Positions 13,318 through 14,577 of a stretch of 14,577 nucleotides of DNA are shown here, in pieces. A model generated the notes under the pieces. It searched no databases, was not told the origin of the DNA, and saw only the letters and a program-made list of their open reading frames with translations. The position numbers and the translations under genes are program-made. This DNA comes from Clostridia bacterium (GTDB taxonomy: Bacteria; Bacillota; Clostridia; Oscillospirales; CAG-272): positions 1-14,577 of the forward strand of contig CAAGJL010000194.1 in NCBI GenBank assembly GCA_900770145.1, written 5' to 3'. Position 1 is the stretch's first letter. The number at the start of each line of letters is the position of its first letter.

Positions 13318-14499
13318 ATGTTCAAGAAAAAAGAGTGTGTCGCCATGCTCCTTGCCGGCGGACAGGGGAGCCGCTTGTATGCGCTGACCGAAAAAACCGC
13401 CAAGCCCGCCGTCACGTTCGGCGGTAAGTACCGCATTATCGATTTTCCGCTTTCCAACTGCGTGCATTCCGGCATCGATACCGTCGGCGTGCTGACGCAG
13501 TATCAGCCCCTGGTGCTCAACGAGTACATCGGCACGGGACTGCCGTGGGATCTCGACCGCAACTACGGCGGGGTGAAGATTCTGCCGCCGTATCAGGCGA
13601 AAAACGGGGCTGACTGGTACAAAGGCACCGCCAATGCGATTTATCAGAACCTGCAGTTTATCGAGCGGTATGACGCGGACTATGTGCTGATTCTCTCCGG
13701 CGACCATATCTATCGGATGGACTACGCCGCCATGCTGGATTACCACAAAAAAACCGGCGCGGACTGCACCATCGCCGTGATTGAGGTGAGCCTCGCCGAG
13801 GCAAGCCGTTTCGGCATTATGAGCGCGGACGAGGACGGGCGGATTTTCAAATTTACCGAAAAACCCAAACATCCGGACAGCACCAAAGCCTCCATGGGCA
13901 TCTATATTTTCAGCCGCGAAAAGCTGACCGAATATTTGAAGGCGGACGCCGCCGACCCTGCCTCCTCCAACGATTTCGGCAAAAATATCATCCCCGCGAT
14001 GCTGGCGGCGGGCGAAAAACTGATGGCATATCCGTTCTCCGGCTATTGGAAGGACGTGGGCACCATCGACTCGCTCTGGGAGGCGAATATGGACATTCTC
14101 GGGGACGACCCGGTGCTGAAATTCGCCACCGACGGCTGGCGGGTGCTCTCCCGCCACGATAACGCCCCCCCGCAGTACCTCGGCGCGCACGCGGTGGTGG
14201 AAAACGCCTCCGTGACCGAAGGGTGCGAAATTCTCGGCACCGTGAAAAACAGCGTGCTGGGCGAAAATGTGCGCGTGATGGAGGGCGCCACGGTCACGGA
14301 CTCCGTGATTATGGGCGAGTGCGTCATCCGTGAGGGCGCGACGGTGGAATACGCCATTATCGACCGCGAAACCGAGGTCGGCAAAGGTGCGCGCGTGGGC
14401 GAGCCCCGCGCGGCGGGGCACGGGATTGCCGTGCTCGGCACCGGGGTGCGCGTGGCGGAAAACGCCGTGGTTGCCGGCGGCGAAATGAAATCGGAATAA
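13318..14499 (+). CDS. glgC: Glucose-1-phosphate adenylyltransferase (ADP-glucose pyrophosphorylase)
   Basis: The 393-residue enzyme makes ADP-glucose from glucose-1-phosphate and ATP, the committed step of bacterial glycogen synthesis. The nucleotidyltransferase domain shows MLLAGGQGSRLYALTEKTAK (10-29), FGGKYRIIDFPLSNC (34-48), WYKGTANAIYQN (100-111), ILSGDHIYRMDY (125-136), EKP (181-183), SMGIYIF (192-198) and GYWKDVGTIDSLWEANMDIL (242-261). A C-terminal left-handed beta-helix of hexapeptide repeats fills about 290-390. GGAGG lies 5 nt before ATG 13318. It follows glgB by 117 nt and precedes glgD by 13 nt, the standard Firmicutes order, and probably works as a GlgC-GlgD hetero-oligomer. 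Confidence 0.97.
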   Translation: MFKKKECVAMLLAGGQGSRLYALTEKTAKPAVTFGGKYRIIDFPLSNCVHSGIDTVGVLTQYQPLVLNEYIGTGLPWDLDRNYGGVKILPPYQAKNGADWYKGTANAIYQNLQFIERYDADYVLILSGDHIYRMDYAAMLDYHKKTGADCTIAVIEVSLAEASRFGIMSADEDGRIFKFTEKPKHPDSTKASMGIYIFSREKLTEYLKADAADPASSNDFGKNIIPAMLAAGEKLMAYPFSGYWKDVGTIDSLWEANMDILGDDPVLKFATDGWRVLSRHDNAPPQYLGAHAVVENASVTEGCEILGTVKNSVLGENVRVMEGATVTDSVIMGECVIREGATVEYAIIDRETEVGKGARVGEPRAAGHGIAVLGTGVRVAENAVVAGGEMKSE

Positions 14500-14512
14500 G
14501 GAGGGGAGAGAG

Positions 14513-14556
14513 ATGACCGCAGCAGGCTTGATTTTTTCCAACATTCACGACTCGTG
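14513..14556 (+). CDS. glgD: GlgD, first 14 codons only, cut by the contig end
   Basis: After AAGGAGGGG (14498-14506), ATG 14513 opens MTAAGLIFSNIHDS, the characteristic start of GlgD, the non-catalytic or regulatory homologue of GlgC in Firmicutes. The frame then seems to end at TGA 14555-14557, but base 14557 is the first base of a sequencing adapter, so the stop is an artefact and the gene is truncated, not broken. Confidence 0.85.
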
Positions 14557-14577
14557 AGATCGGAAGAGCGTCGTGTA
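14557..14577. other. Illumina TruSeq adapter sequence, not genomic
   Basis: The last 21 bases begin AGATCGGAAGAGCGTCGTG and match the start of the Illumina TruSeq adapter read-through sequence. They directly follow the glgD start and close its frame falsely. This marks the window as the end of an assembled contig with untrimmed adapter. Confidence 0.95.

Noticed and set aside
1..14577. CRISPR array, tRNA, rRNA, insertion-sequence transposase or phage genes
   Set aside because: No regularly spaced repeats, no cloverleaf-like or rRNA sequence, and no transposase or phage motif were found on either strand.

Overview
The window looks like a contig end from a GC-rich, spore-forming Firmicute, most likely a Clostridia of the gut Oscillospiraceae/Ruminococcaceae type. 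The reasons are the strong AAGGAGG-type ribosome binding sites, spoVA genes, a glgB-glgC-glgD glycogen set (GlgD being typical of Firmicutes), and GC-rich palindromic intergenic elements of a style common in gut Clostridia. The lineage is an inference; no rRNA or tRNA gene is present to fix it.

Region 1 (1-7012, minus strand) is one tight seven-gene operon, read from 7012 leftwards: an L-fucose/L-arabinose-isomerase-like protein, an FAD-linked oxidoreductase of the AGPS/GlcD type, an Fe-S protein of GlcF/LutA shape, a class II ketose-bisphosphate aldolase, a PfkB-family sugar kinase, an IolB-family isomerase and a DUF4867 protein cut by the window start. Gaps are 10-18 nt or the genes overlap. 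The enzymes spell out isomerase, kinase and aldolase, with a flavin/Fe-S redox pair added: a sugar or sugar-acid breakdown route whose substrate I cannot name. A divergent AraC-type regulator (7162-7992) is the obvious controller. The 149-bp gap between them holds a good promoter for the operon (TTTACA-17-TACAAT), an extended -10 promoter for the regulator, and two near-identical 9-bp direct repeats just upstream of the operon -35.

Region 2 (8069-10651, plus strand) holds an MscS-type mechanosensitive channel and then spoVAD-spoVAE, which encode parts of the spore dipicolinic-acid channel. No spoVAC lies upstream. The two gaps around the spoVA pair (8900-9281 and 10652-11130) are filled with hairpins, terminators and two different imperfect inverted-repeat elements of about 145 and 190 bp.

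Region 3 (11006-14556, plus strand) is the start of a glycogen synthesis operon: promoter, a structured leader, glgB, glgC and the first 14 codons of glgD. GlgB ends in an unusual 49-residue Lys/Ala/Pro tail built of pentapeptide repeats, like that of histone H1.

The last 21 bases (14557-14577) match an Illumina TruSeq adapter and are not genomic. They create a false stop codon in glgD.

The most novel parts are the uncharacterised sugar operon, with its Fe-S subunit that has lost all of its CCG-domain cysteines, and the basic tail on GlgB.
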